DNA of 64,000 nt from Myceligenerans salitolerans (GCF_017349295.1 NZ_JAFMPK010000047.1:273026-337025); one strand, 5' to 3'; positions 49,678-58,568 are shown, counted from the stretch's first letter. The notes: generated by a model from the letters alone, not told the origin. A program made the numbers and translations.

Positions 49678-51026
49678 CTCGGGTCCTCGCCGTCCGGGAC
49701 GACGCGGTAGTCGGAGACCCTCCTGGCGGCGCCGTCGTCGAAGGGCGCCCGGGCCAGCCGGCGCAGGACGTAGATCAACGCGACGGTGAGCAGGACGTAG
49801 ACGGGTAGCAGCGCATAGAACCCGTAGCGGAGCCCGGACATCGGGTTCACGGCGTCGGCGGTCAGCATCTGGCCGTAGACGATCCACGGCTGCCGGCCGA
49901 CCTCGGTGACCACCCAGCCCGCCTCCAGCGCCACCACCGCGGCGGGCCCGGCGACCACGGCGGCACGGTAGAACCACGACGAGTCGGGGAGGCGTCTTCG
50001 CCGCCATGCGACGACGGCGAACCACGCGGACAGGGCCAGCAGCGCGAGGCCGACCGCGACCATGATGTCGAACGCCCAGTGCACGATGCCGACCGGTGGG
50101 CGCAGGTCGGGTGGCACCTCCTCCAGTCCGGCGACCGTGGCGTCCGGGTCCCAGTACGCCAGCAGTGACAGCGCGTTCGGGATCTCGACGGCGTACCGGA
50201 GCTCGTCGTCGACCACGATGCCCCCGAGGCGCAACGCAGCCCCCTGTTCGGTGCGGAAGAGCGCCTCCATCGCCGCCAGTTTGACCGGCTGGTGCTCGGC
50301 GACGCTGTGGGCCGCCCAGTCACCGACGGCGACCTGGGCCGGCGCGGCGACCGCGCCGAGCGAGAACGCCAGGGCGAAAGCCCGGCGATGGTACGCGTCC
50401 CCCTTGCCCCGCAGGATCGCGACGGCGTAGACGGAGGCCACCAGGAATCCCGTCACCATGAGCGCCGCGAGAAGCATGTGCACCGTCTGGTGCGGTGTGG
50501 CCCTGTTGAACATCGCCTCCCACGGGGAGACGTCGACCACGCGCCCGTCGACGAGGCGGAAGCCCTCGGGCTGTTGCATCCACGCGTTGGCGGTCACCAC
50601 GAAGAACGCCGACGCGAGTCCCGCCAGCACGATCGGGATGCCGGACAGGAGGTGCGCGCGTGGCGGTAGCCGTCCCCACGCGAAGAGATAGATCCCCAGG
50701 AAGATCGCCTCGATGAAGAAGGCGATGCCCTCGATGGCGAACGGCAGCCCGATGACCTCTCCGTACGTGCCCATCAGGCCGGGCCAGAGCAGGCCCATCT
50801 CGAACGAGAGGATCGTGCCCGACACGGCTCCGACGGCGAAGACCACCGCCAGCGCCTTGGCCCACCGGCGTGCCAGCAGGGTCCAGCCGCGGTCCCCCGT
50901 GCGGATGCCCCGCCACTCCGCCAGCAGCACCAGGGCGGGGAACCCCACGCCGAGGCAGGCCACGACGATGTGCCAGCCGAGCGAGAGCGCCATCTGCATA
51001 CGGGCGGCGACGAGGTCTTCGATCAC
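49674..51026 (-). CDS. cydA: Cytochrome bd ubiquinol oxidase subunit I
   Basis: A 450-residue subunit I with about nine membrane helices. Haem-ligand regions are recognisable: GWHIVVACLGVGFPALVL (haem b595 His), MGLLWPGLMGTYGEVIGLPFAIEGIAFFIEAIFLGIYLF, and FNRATPHQTVHMLLAALMVTGF. The Q-loop is of the short type. It heads the cydAB operon; no leader gene or signal is visible upstream in 51027-51150. Confidence 0.96.
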   Translation of the reverse strand: MIEDLVAARMQMALSLGWHIVVACLGVGFPALVLLAEWRGIRTGDRGWTLLARRWAKALAVVFAVGAVSGTILSFEMGLLWPGLMGTYGEVIGLPFAIEGIAFFIEAIFLGIYLFAWGRLPPRAHLLSGIPIVLAGLASAFFVVTANAWMQQPEGFRLVDGRVVDVSPWEAMFNRATPHQTVHMLLAALMVTGFLVASVYAVAILRGKGDAYHRRAFALAFSLGAVAAPAQVAVGDWAAHSVAEHQPVKLAAMEALFRTEQGAALRLGGIVVDDELRYAVEIPNALSLLAYWDPDATVAGLEEVPPDLRPPVGIVHWAFDIMVAVGLALLALSAWFAVVAWRRRRLPDSSWFYRAAVVAGPAAVVALEAGWVVTEVGRQPWIVYGQMLTADAVNPMSGLRYGFYALLPVYVLLTVALIYVLRRLARAPFDDGAARRVSDYRVVPDGEDPR

Positions 51027-51211
51027 CCGCTTCTCTCCCCTCCCTGAGAGTTCGGCCGGGATGTCGGACGGGCCGCGTGCCGTCCGAGCGGCAGGTTCCG
51101 CGTCAGGCTAGGCCGGTGGCCGAGCACTCGCCACAGCGGCGACGCGTGAGCGAGAAGCCGGGAACCGCCGCCGGGGCGGACCTTCACCGCCAGTCCGTCG
51201 GCGACCTTTTG

Positions 51212-51231
51212 TGATCGTTCTTGATCGTTCT
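51212..51231 (+). repeat. Tandem 10-bp direct repeat upstream of the cellulase
   Basis: TGATCGTTCT occurs twice without a gap. The repeat period is close to one DNA turn, so it may be a tandem activator site. Region 51027-51336 holds no gene; besides this it has the inverted repeat at 51264-51285 and a TACATT (51250-51255 approximately) that could be a -10. Confidence 0.45.
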
Positions 51232-51263
51232 CCGCACTGGTTCTTTCTGATACATTCACTCCT

Positions 51264-51285
51264 GCACTACTCTGACGGGTAGTGC
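51264..51285. promoter_or_regulatory. Inverted repeat GCACTAC-N8-GTAGTGC upstream of cellulase
   Basis: Perfect 7-bp arms with an 8-nt loop, 52 bp before the cellulase ATG. The site may be an operator or an mRNA hairpin. It is unlike the CebR operator known from cellulolytic actinobacteria. Confidence 0.5.
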
Positions 51286-51336
51286 TCGACACTGTGAACC
51301 CATCCCCTGCAACGACGCACAGGAGGTTCTTCGAAC

Positions 51337-52809
51337 ATGAACGCATCCCGGATCCGGCCGCTGCGCCGGCTCTTGGCGGGTCTGGCCACGCTGGTCCTGC
51401 TGCCGGTCACCGCCGCCGCTCTGTCAGCGGCTCCCGCATCGGCTGCCACCAGCCAGTTCCGTGGCATGAACTGGGCCGTGCTGGGTGACAACTTCAGCAC
51501 CGGCAACCTCGTCCTGGACGGGCTGTCCAGCTCCGACAGCTACTCGACCGTCAAGGCGAAGGCGAACGCCCTGTACGACGACATGGAGTCGAGCCTCGGG
51601 GTCAACACGGTCCGCCTGCCCGTCAACACGCACACGGTCGGCTCCTCCTGGTGGGCGAGCTACCGGGGCACGATCGACGCCGCGACCGAGCGCGGCTGGA
51701 AGGTCGTCCTGGCGTACTGGGAGGACGGGGCCGCCTCCGGCGGGCGCGTCACCGACTACGCCGCGTGGAACTCCATGTGGTCGGAGGTGACGAGTCGGTA
51801 CGGCGGCAACGACCTGGTGTACTTCGAGCCGATGAACGAGCCGCACGGCTACAGCTCGTCCGAGTGGCGCGACGTCGCCGCCGACTGGCTCGACCACCAC
51901 TACTCCGCGGTGCCGGGCCGCGTGCTGATCGGCGGCACCGGGTACAGCCAGGACCTCCGCGACCTGTGCACCGACAGCCGCTTCTCCGACACGCTGTTCT
52001 CGTTCCACCACTACGCCTTCTTCTACGGCGAGAACACCTACGACGGCTGGCTCGACCACATCAGGACCCGTCTGGGGAACTGCGCCTCGCGTGCGGTCGT
52101 GACGGAGTTCGGTGCCCCCATGAACGACGGCCGCGACTACGCCGACGGCGGGAGCACGGACAACTTCGTGCGGCACGTCCGTGCCGTGACGCAGGTCATG
52201 CGGGACAACGGCATGGGTGCGACGTACTGGCCCGCCCTGGGCGGCAAGCCGGGCGACATCGGCTACGACTGGTACTCGATGTACGCCAAGAGCGGCGGCG
52301 GCACCGATCTGAACCTCTCGATCCGCAACTCCTCCGGGGCGGAGCGCCTGAGGTACGGCTGGGGCGACGACGTCTCCGGCGGCACCCCCAGCGGAACCGT
52401 GACCCAGATCGTCAACGAGTCGTCCGGCAAGTGCGTGGACGTGGTGCAGGCGTCCACGGCCAACGCCGCGGAGATCATCCAGTACACGTGCTCCGGTGCG
52501 TCGAACCAGCGGTTCGAGCTACGGGATCTCGGCAACGGGTACCACAACCTCGTCGCACAGCACTCCGGCAAGTGCCTGGACGTGAGCAACGCGTCCACGG
52601 CCGACAACGCCGCCGTCATCCAGTACACCTGCGGCAGCGGCACCAACCAGCAGTGGCAGCTGCGGCCGGTGTCCGGCTCGAGCCGTGTCGAGATCGTGGC
52701 CCGCCACTCGGGCAAGTGCCTCGACGTGGTCGGCCAGTCGTCCGCGAACGGCGCCAGGCTGCAGCAGTACTCCTGCTGGGGCGGCGCCAACCAGCGCTGG
52801 GACCTCTGA
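51337..52809 (+). CDS. Secreted GH5 endoglucanase/mannanase with ricin-B (CBM13) module
   Basis: A 490-residue exported glycoside hydrolase. Signal peptide residues 1-37 with cleavage near ASA-AT. GH5 catalytic domain about residues 38-345, acid/base Glu168 in FEPMNEPHG and nucleophile Glu257 in VVTEFGAP. A short Gly/Ser linker leads to a CBM13 ricin-type lectin domain (about 355-490) with three repeats, each with CxDV and QxW-like endings (NQRF, NQQW, NQRW). It acts outside the cell on beta-linked polysaccharide; whether cellulose or mannan is not settled. Good ribosome site AGGAGG before ATG 51337. Confidence 0.94.
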   Translation: MNASRIRPLRRLLAGLATLVLLPVTAAALSAAPASAATSQFRGMNWAVLGDNFSTGNLVLDGLSSSDSYSTVKAKANALYDDMESSLGVNTVRLPVNTHTVGSSWWASYRGTIDAATERGWKVVLAYWEDGAASGGRVTDYAAWNSMWSEVTSRYGGNDLVYFEPMNEPHGYSSSEWRDVAADWLDHHYSAVPGRVLIGGTGYSQDLRDLCTDSRFSDTLFSFHHYAFFYGENTYDGWLDHIRTRLGNCASRAVVTEFGAPMNDGRDYADGGSTDNFVRHVRAVTQVMRDNGMGATYWPALGGKPGDIGYDWYSMYAKSGGGTDLNLSIRNSSGAERLRYGWGDDVSGGTPSGTVTQIVNESSGKCVDVVQASTANAAEIIQYTCSGASNQRFELRDLGNGYHNLVAQHSGKCLDVSNASTADNAAVIQYTCGSGTNQQWQLRPVSGSSRVEIVARHSGKCLDVVGQSSANGARLQQYSCWGGANQRWDL

Positions 52810-52825
52810 CCGGCACGGAAGGTGA

Positions 52826-52863
52826 GAGCCGCCGCCCCCGGGTGACCTCGGGGGCGGCGGCTC
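52826..52863. terminator. Strong GC-rich hairpin terminator after the cellulase
   Basis: Perfect 15-bp arms at 52826-52840 and 52849-52863 with an 8-nt loop, 17 bp after the cellulase stop. No U-tract, as in other actinobacterial terminators. Confidence 0.8.
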
Positions 52864-52901
52864 ACGCCGCGGACGGCGGCGGCTCTCCGCGGGCAGGGAC
52901 G

Positions 52902-52907
52902 TAGGGT
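52902..52907 (+). promoter_or_regulatory. Candidate -10 hexamer (TAGGGT), leaderless
   Basis: TAGGGT is 6 nt before the ATG at 52914. Confidence 0.5.
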
Positions 52908-52913
52908 GGACGG

Positions 52914-53375
52914 ATGACCTCGCCGGCGTCCGTGGAACGCGCCCTGGCCGACGCCGCGACTCGTGGGCTCGACGTGGCGCTGCGCCCCCGGGGACGCGGC
53001 TCCGAGGACGTCCGCCCGGACGGGACCGTGCCGGTGAAGACCATCGTGCTGCATCAGCGGGACGGATTCGTGTTCGTCCTGGTGCCGTTGGAGGAGCGGT
53101 TCTCCTGGCCGAAGCTGCGTGCCGCCCTCGGGATGAACCGGGTGCGGCTGCCCGACGAGGAGGAGGCGTACCTGGCGACCGGGTACCGCCGGGGAACCAT
53201 CACCCCGCTCGGGGCCACGACGGCCTTCCCCGTGGTCGCGGACCGGCGCATCATCGGGCACGACATCACACTCGGGTCGGGTAGTCCCGACCACGCCGTG
53301 AAGGTAAGCGCCGACGAGCTCGTCCGGGCCTACGACGCGACCGTCGTCGACCTCACCCCCGCCCGGACGGCCTGA
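52914..53375 (+). CDS. YbaK/EbsC family aminoacyl-tRNA deacylase
   Basis: A 153-residue YbaK/ProX-like editing-domain protein. The family pattern is clear: VKTIVLHQRDGFVFVLVPLEERFSWPKLRAALG, then MNRVRLPDEEEAYLATGYRRGTITPLG, AFPVVADRRIIGHDITLGSGSPDHAVKVSADEL. Such proteins hydrolyse misacylated tRNA (for example Cys-tRNAPro); the catalytic Lys region is consistent (LHQRD in place of some family variants). Leaderless start at ATG 52914, after the cellulase terminator, so transcription is independent. Confidence 0.92.
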   Translation: MTSPASVERALADAATRGLDVALRPRGRGSEDVRPDGTVPVKTIVLHQRDGFVFVLVPLEERFSWPKLRAALGMNRVRLPDEEEAYLATGYRRGTITPLGATTAFPVVADRRIIGHDITLGSGSPDHAVKVSADELVRAYDATVVDLTPARTA

Positions 53376-53428
53376 GCCCGCACGGGCGGCGGCCCGGCCG
53401 TGGCCGGCGGAGGCGTCCGACCGCCGCG

Positions 53429-54313
53429 TCATCCACCGCACTGGGCGCGCTCGTAGGCGGCCAGAACCGAACTCGTCGAGCCTCCGGTGTGCAGGTGTCT
53501 GGAGTCGAGCGCCTCGGCGAGCCCGCCCAGGGCGACGTCGAGGACAGCACCGGCGTGCCGCAGGCTCGCCGCACCGGACTCCCGCGCCGCTGCGGACAGC
53601 TCCAGCGCGTACGGGGCCAGCGTGGCCAGGGAGGAACTGGGCTCCGGATCCGCGAAGTAGTACGTGACCTCGTACTGCAGGAGGTCGACGCGTACCTGGT
53701 CGAGCTCTGCCGCCAGCCCACGCAGGATCGGTGCCCCCGCCCCCGCTCCGATCCCCTCCGGTTCCTCCTGCCGCAGGAGCTGCGCCGTACGGGTTCTGCG
53801 CAGCCCGTCGAGCTGCAGCGCGGCGGCGCGTCGTCGCCCCAGGGCGGGATAGACCTGGAGGATCCACGAGACCCCCGCGGTGAGGAGCCCGAAACCGATC
53901 ATGCCCTCGACCGGGGCCGCCAGCCGCAGCCACCCGGCCGTGGGTACCACGTCGCCGAAGCCGAGCGTCGTCAGGGTGACGGTCGAGACGTAGAACGCGT
54001 CGACGAGGTCGTCGCGGCGCGCCGGTTCGAGACCGATGCCGTAGGAGAACCCGCTGTCGAGGTGCGGCCAGTACACCAGGGCCCAGCCGGTGACGACCAG
54101 ACCCAGCCAGACCACCGCCACGGCGACCATGACGGCCGGACCGCCCAGTCCGGTCGCGCGCCCCCCGAGACGCCGGCAGGCGCGCCACACGAGACCGCTC
54201 ACCACCGGGCTGATACGGCCTCGCCCGCTGGGATGCAGCAACGCGTGGAACACGTCGCGCAGGGCCAGCAGAACAAGGACCGCCCCGGCACCCGTCGCCA
54301 GGGCCGTCACCAT
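53429..54313 (-). CDS. Ion channel family (K+ channel-type) membrane protein
   Basis: A 294-residue membrane protein. Four hydrophobic helices in the first 165 residues bracket the pore element YVSTVTLTTLGFGDVVPTAGW, whose TxGFGD is the potassium selectivity filter. The C-terminal 120 residues are a soluble helical domain (ELDQVRVDLLQYEVTYYFADPEPSSS, LELSAAARESGAASL) unlike RCK or cyclic-nucleotide domains. No ribosome site precedes ATG 54313. Confidence 0.85.
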   Translation of the reverse strand: MVTALATGAGAVLVLLALRDVFHALLHPSGRGRISPVVSGLVWRACRRLGGRATGLGGPAVMVAVAVVWLGLVVTGWALVYWPHLDSGFSYGIGLEPARRDDLVDAFYVSTVTLTTLGFGDVVPTAGWLRLAAPVEGMIGFGLLTAGVSWILQVYPALGRRRAAALQLDGLRRTRTAQLLRQEEPEGIGAGAGAPILRGLAAELDQVRVDLLQYEVTYYFADPEPSSSLATLAPYALELSAAARESGAASLRHAGAVLDVALGGLAEALDSRHLHTGGSTSSVLAAYERAQCGG

Positions 54314-54428
54314 GTCGATCCGGCCCGGGAGCTCCGCCCGGGCCTCACTCCCGTCACCGATCCCGTCATGACAGTCACGCTACGCACAGCACACCCGCGC
54401 AGCACATCAGCCGACCCGCTGCGCCGGC

Positions 54429-55379
54429 TCACGCCCCACCGTCGAGCCGCCCCGCCCTGCTCCAGGCCGGCACCGCGACGTGCAGCGCGTTGCGGTCCAC
54501 CCGGAACGCGGCCGGGGTCGTCGCCGCGAGCTCGCCGTCCAGGTTGAGCGGCATCGGCACGGTCGTGACCACGTCCACGGCCCTCGTCACGACGTGCCGC
54601 ACCTGGTCGTGCTCGATCAGGCTGCCGTCCCGGAGCAGCCGTGCGATGGACACGTGGTCACGCAGCCGCCCCTTGACGATGGCGTACACGTCCAGCAGTC
54701 CGTCGTCGGGCGACGCCGTCGGGGACACGGTGTTACCGCCGCCGTAGTGCCTCCCGCTGCCGACGGCGACCTGCAGCAGCTCGTCGAGGTCCAGCGGCTC
54801 CTGGTCCCCGGCGGGGAACTCCAGCCGGGCCGCGAACGGCCGGTGGTGCCGGAACGCGCGCAGCGTCGCCACCACGTAGGCCGCCGGCCCGAGGAACCGC
54901 TTGAGGCGGGGCGTCAGCCGGCGTGTGACCTCCACCGACAGCCCGAACGAGGCGACGTTCAGGTAGGCGCTCCCGTTCACCCGCCCGACGTCGAGGTCCA
55001 CGATCTTGCCACCGAGCATCTCGCGAGCAGCCACGACCGGATCCGGCGAGAGCTCCAGCGTCCGCGCGAAATCGTTGGCGGTACCCAACGGAAGCACACC
55101 CAGCACCGTCGTCGTCCCCGCGACGCGGGTCGCTGCCGCGCCGACCGTACCGTCGCCGCCGCCCACGACCAGCAGCCGCGGTGGTTCCGTCATGACCCGG
55201 TCCAAGGCCTCGGCGAGTCCGCCACCCGAGGTCACCTCGTGGGTCCGCAGGTCACCGACACCACCGGTGAGGAGCACCTCACGAACGGCCGCCAGCGCGT
55301 CCGCACCGCTGCGGGCGCCCGCGTTGACCACGAGATCCACGCGCGCGCCCGGCTCCGACAGCAGGCTGATCGTCTCCAC
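54429..55379 (-). CDS. Diacylglycerol/lipid kinase (YegS/DgkB-type)
   Basis: A 316-residue lipid kinase of the DAGK catalytic family. Hallmarks: VVNAGARSG near the N-terminus, the nucleotide-binding VVGGGDGTVGAAA, GVLPLGTANDFAR, and the C-terminal LNLDGELA. It would phosphorylate diacylglycerol or a related lipid. Start uncertain: GTG 55379 has TACGGT 8 nt upstream; GTG 55340 has GGAG upstream but would cut the fold closer to the first strand. It follows the GT2 gene by 83 bp on the same strand. Confidence 0.9.
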   Translation of the reverse strand: METISLLSEPGARVDLVVNAGARSGADALAAVREVLLTGGVGDLRTHEVTSGGGLAEALDRVMTEPPRLLVVGGGDGTVGAAATRVAGTTTVLGVLPLGTANDFARTLELSPDPVVAAREMLGGKIVDLDVGRVNGSAYLNVASFGLSVEVTRRLTPRLKRFLGPAAYVVATLRAFRHHRPFAARLEFPAGDQEPLDLDELLQVAVGSGRHYGGGNTVSPTASPDDGLLDVYAIVKGRLRDHVSIARLLRDGSLIEHDQVRHVVTRAVDVVTTVPMPLNLDGELAATTPAAFRVDRNALHVAVPAWSRAGRLDGGA

Positions 55380-55387
55380 GAACGTCG

Positions 55388-55393
55388 ACCGTA
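55388..55393 (-). promoter_or_regulatory. Candidate -10 hexamer (TACGGT) of the lipid kinase gene
   Basis: TACGGT ends 8 nt before GTG 55379, one base longer than the other leaderless candidates here. Confidence 0.35.
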
Positions 55394-55462
55394 CCCCCGC
55401 ATCCTGGCCGCCTACTGGATGCGCTCGGCCCCGCTCCCCCCTTCCCGGGTCCGCGAGACGGT

Positions 55463-57436
55463 TCAGGAGACGTAGTTCCGGGTTCCCGTGCCGAGCTGCA
55501 TGTCTTCGAGGAGGCGGTAGCCGGCCTCCACGTCTCGAGGCACGGGCCGGCGCTCCGCCACCACCCAGGGCAGCCCGCGCACCGCCTCGGCGATCCCCAG
55601 CGCGGTGATGCGGTCCCTGGGCAGCCGTGCCAGAAGCCGGCCCGTGCGTCGCACCGCGCTGAACAGTGGTCGCCGCAGCCAGGTGAACCACAGCGTGTTG
55701 CGGATCCCGTGCCGGCGTCGCAGGTGAGGGTCCCGGAGCGTGGAGGCGCGGTGATGCGCCACGATCTCGGGCACGTAGGCCATCCGCCATCCGGCTCTGG
55801 CCAGGTCCGACGCCAGGAGCTCCTCCTCTCCGCCGAGCCAGATCCGGTCGTGGAAGCCGCCGACCTGCTCGAAGGCGGACCGGCGCACCACCGAGACGCC
55901 GGCGAGGAAGCTCAGCAGCGGATGACCGGGCAGCCCGGGCGGTCGCGGCAGCGGGCTGCGGGCCATCTCCTCGCAGATGGCATCCAGCCGGCCCTTCGGT
56001 TCCACGACGATGCTCGCGGTGACCACGGCCAGGGCCGGATGGGCGTCGAGAAGGTCCGCCGCGGCGGAGAGGGCACCCGGCTCGTACCAGGTGTCGTCGT
56101 CGCAGAAGGCGACGTAAGGCGTCTCCGAGACCGCGGTTCCGAGATTGCGGCCGACCGCGCCGAGGTTCCCCTCCGGACGGAGCAGGACGACGTCCGGGTG
56201 CCGGGTCCGCACCATCTGCGCGGTTCCGTCCGTGCAGCCGTTGTCGACGACGACGACCGTGGGCCGCTCCGGCAGTGCTCGGAGACGCTGCAGCGCCACG
56301 TCGGCCTCCGCGCGGCGCTCGTGAGTGATCATGACGACGGAGACGCGCCCGTCCCGCGTCTCGTTCCGGCCGTGCCAGGACGACCGCGCCCCGGGCCCAC
56401 CCTGCTCGCTCGCGGTGCTCTGTTCGGCGGTGCTCTGTTCGGCGGTGCCCCGGTCGTTCGGGGTGCCCCGGTCGTTCGGGGTGCCCTGGTCGTTCGGGGT
56501 GCCCTGTTCCTGGTGACGACTCCCTTCCTCGCTCTGGTCGTCGAGCAGCCGGCGAGCACGCTCGACGTGCTCGGGCACCGTCTGCCGTCGCGCCAGAGCA
56601 CGTGGAAGCTCCGGCAGCGCGGCGGCGACGGCTCGGGGGCCGACATCCCGGTCGCGCATGCCGGCGGCCACGGTTCGCGCCACGACCGGCCAGGGGCGAC
56701 GCATCGACGCGGTCAGGATCCTGTCTCGCTCCTCGCGGACCCGGCTCCTCGACGCGGCGCGCGTCCCCGAGCGTCGACGGTGCGCGACGACACCGTCGAC
56801 ATAGGCCAGACCCCAGCCGGCCGCCGTGAGATCGAGAGCCAGCTTCTCCTCGGCGATGCAGGCCAACCGTTCGTCGAACCCGCCGCACAGCACGTAGGCC
56901 GAGCGGCGCACCACGGCCCCGCAGGCGAGGAACCCGAGCACCGACGGACCGGGCAGGTCCGCCTCGGTTCCCAGTGGCGAGGCGGCCATCAGCGCACAGA
57001 GGGGATCGGGATCACCGGCCGGTCCGGTCGACACGCGCGCGGCGAGCACCGCCAGTCGTGGGTGGGCGTCGAGCACCCGCGCGGCCTCGTCGAGAGCCCC
57101 CGGTTCCCACCACGAGTCATCATCGGCGAAGGCGACGTAAGCGGTCCGCGCCCGCCGCGCGCCGATGTCGCGCGCGACGGCCAGGCCGCGGTCCTCACCC
57201 AGTTCCACGACGTCGACGTCCGGACGCCACCGGCGCACCAGGTCGGGCGTACCGTCGGTCGAGCCGTTGTCCACCAGGACCACCGGCCCTCCTCCCTCGG
57301 GCAGGGAGCGGCGCACGTCCGGCCGGCGGTTCCGGGTGACGACCACGGTCGTCACCCGTTCCGGCCGCCGGCGCCGCGGTGCGGACGACCGGTCGGCGCC
57401 GGTGGCGAGGTCCGTCTCCGACAGCGACCTACCCAT
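55463..57436 (-). CDS. Internally duplicated GT2 glycosyltransferase (two GT-A domains)
   Basis: A 657-residue protein with two complete family 2 glycosyltransferase units. First unit: ERVTTVVVTRNRRPD, VLVDNGSTDGTP, metal-site VAFADDDSWW (about residues 103-110). Second: VSVVMITHERRA, VVVDNGCTDGTA, VAFCDDDTWY (about 442-450). Each unit continues into an equivalent C-terminal helical tail ending RRLLDDQ and YRLLEDMQ. A 50-residue linker holds repeated QGTPND and TAEQS units. It probably makes a surface or nucleotide-sugar-derived polymer; acceptor unknown. ATG 57436 overlaps the upstream stop by 8 bp; GTG 57466 is possible. Confidence 0.88.
   Translation of the reverse strand: MGRSLSETDLATGADRSSAPRRRRPERVTTVVVTRNRRPDVRRSLPEGGGPVVLVDNGSTDGTPDLVRRWRPDVDVVELGEDRGLAVARDIGARRARTAYVAFADDDSWWEPGALDEAARVLDAHPRLAVLAARVSTGPAGDPDPLCALMAASPLGTEADLPGPSVLGFLACGAVVRRSAYVLCGGFDERLACIAEEKLALDLTAAGWGLAYVDGVVAHRRRSGTRAASRSRVREERDRILTASMRRPWPVVARTVAAGMRDRDVGPRAVAAALPELPRALARRQTVPEHVERARRLLDDQSEEGSRHQEQGTPNDQGTPNDRGTPNDRGTAEQSTAEQSTASEQGGPGARSSWHGRNETRDGRVSVVMITHERRAEADVALQRLRALPERPTVVVVDNGCTDGTAQMVRTRHPDVVLLRPEGNLGAVGRNLGTAVSETPYVAFCDDDTWYEPGALSAAADLLDAHPALAVVTASIVVEPKGRLDAICEEMARSPLPRPPGLPGHPLLSFLAGVSVVRRSAFEQVGGFHDRIWLGGEEELLASDLARAGWRMAYVPEIVAHHRASTLRDPHLRRRHGIRNTLWFTWLRRPLFSAVRRTGRLLARLPRDRITALGIAEAVRGLPWVVAERRPVPRDVEAGYRLLEDMQLGTGTRNYVS
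56413..56497. repeat. Coding tandem repeats in the GT2 linker (2 x 15 bp, 3 x 18 bp)
   Basis: Two exact 15-bp units (56413-56442) and three 18-bp units (56444-56497; the third with one base change) encode the TAEQS and QGTPND linker repeats of the double glycosyltransferase. All are multiples of three. Confidence 0.8.
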
Positions 57437-58145
57437 CCGCGGACCGCCCGCGAGGAGCCCGGTCACCGTCCCCCGGCTCCCGGGTGGCAGGTGAGCGATG
57501 GTCGGATCGCCGCGCCGGCGGCGCCAGGGCGGCGACCACGTCCGTCATCGTCCCGTGCTGGTTGGTGGCCATCTCGACGATGTGCCGCGCGACGTCGCGC
57601 ACGGCGACGTTCGTGTCGTTGGAGGCGCTGCGCAGACGCTCGAACGCTTCCTCGGGATCGATCCGCAACGAGATGGCGATGATGCCCTTGGCCTGCTCGA
57701 TCGGAGCACGCGTGGCGGCCGCCGCGCGGATCGACGCGCTCGCCGCCTCGCTCGCCCGGGCCTTCACCGAGGACGTCACGTCGATGAAGTAGCCGACCAG
57801 CTCCTGGACCTCACGGGTAGCGACGTCCCGGCGGCCCTGCCCGACGACGGCCAGCGTCCGCTCGCGCCCGTGGGCGTCCATGATGCGGTGAACACTGCTG
57901 AACGGATCGCCGGTCGCCGCGGCCTCATCCAGCGCGCGGGACGCACGCTCCCGGTCCTGCGGATGCTTGTGCGCCAGGACGAGCGCCGTGGTCGGCACCA
58001 CTTCTCCGGGTTCGAAGCCGTGGATGTGGAACGTCTCGTCCGACCACCACCACCGCTGCGTGGCGATCTCGTACCGGTACCGCCCGACGACGTGATGGGT
58101 GCCGTGCGCGAGGGCACGTTCGATCTGCATCGGTTCCGCGGTCAT
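57429..58145 (-). CDS. PAS-ANTAR regulator
   Basis: A 238-residue protein with an N-terminal PAS fold (residues about 20-115; YRYEIATQRWWWSDETFHIHGFEPGE, then DPFSSVHRIMDAHGRERTLAVVGQG) and a C-terminal ANTAR RNA-binding domain (about 150-215; ATRAPIEQAKGIIAISLRIDPEEAFERLRSASNDTNVAVRDVARHIVE). ANTAR proteins prevent transcription termination by binding paired hairpins in target leaders. AGGAGG precedes ATG 58145. The 3' end overlaps the start of the double GT2 gene by 8 bp, so the two are coupled. The PAS ligand is unknown. Confidence 0.9.
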   Translation of the reverse strand: MTAEPMQIERALAHGTHHVVGRYRYEIATQRWWWSDETFHIHGFEPGEVVPTTALVLAHKHPQDRERASRALDEAAATGDPFSSVHRIMDAHGRERTLAVVGQGRRDVATREVQELVGYFIDVTSSVKARASEAASASIRAAAATRAPIEQAKGIIAISLRIDPEEAFERLRSASNDTNVAVRDVARHIVEMATNQHGTMTDVVAALAPPARRSDHRSPATREPGDGDRAPRGRSADG

Positions 58146-58222
58146 ACGTACAGCCTCCTCGTCGCTCCATGCGCCGATGAGCCGCGTCTTGACTCCTGTC
58201 AACCGTAACCGAGAAGTGGCTC

Positions 58223-58483
58223 TCAGGCCGTTCCCTTGCGGCGGCCCGCGATTCCTTCCGCCACACCGATCAGCAGGACGGCCGCGATCACCGCCACGAT
58301 GAAGCCCAGGACGTTCAGCTCGAAGATGTCCCCGGTGCCGAGCAGGTTGGCGACGACGCCACCGATCACCGACCCGGCCAGCCCGAGCAGCAGCGTGGTG
58401 AACAGTCCCAGGTTCTGCTTGCCCGGCTTGATGAGCCGCGCCAGGGCGCCGATGACAAGACCCGCGATGATGAACCCGATCAT
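58223..58483 (-). CDS. GlsB/YeaQ/YmgE family stress-response membrane protein
   Basis: An 86-residue membrane protein with the family opening MIGFIIAGLVIGALARLIKPGKQ and two further glycine-rich helices (residues 25-47 and 57-80). These small proteins are induced in general stress; the biochemical role is not known. GGAGG precedes ATG 58483. Confidence 0.93.
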   Translation of the reverse strand: MIGFIIAGLVIGALARLIKPGKQNLGLFTTLLLGLAGSVIGGVVANLLGTGDIFELNVLGFIVAVIAAVLLIGVAEGIAGRRKGTA

Positions 58484-58568
58484 GAGTATCAGTCCTCCAT
58501 TCGTCAGCCGTGCTGACAGGCACGTTTCCAGAACCAGCCGTCACTCACCACCCGGGCTGCGCCGGGCG

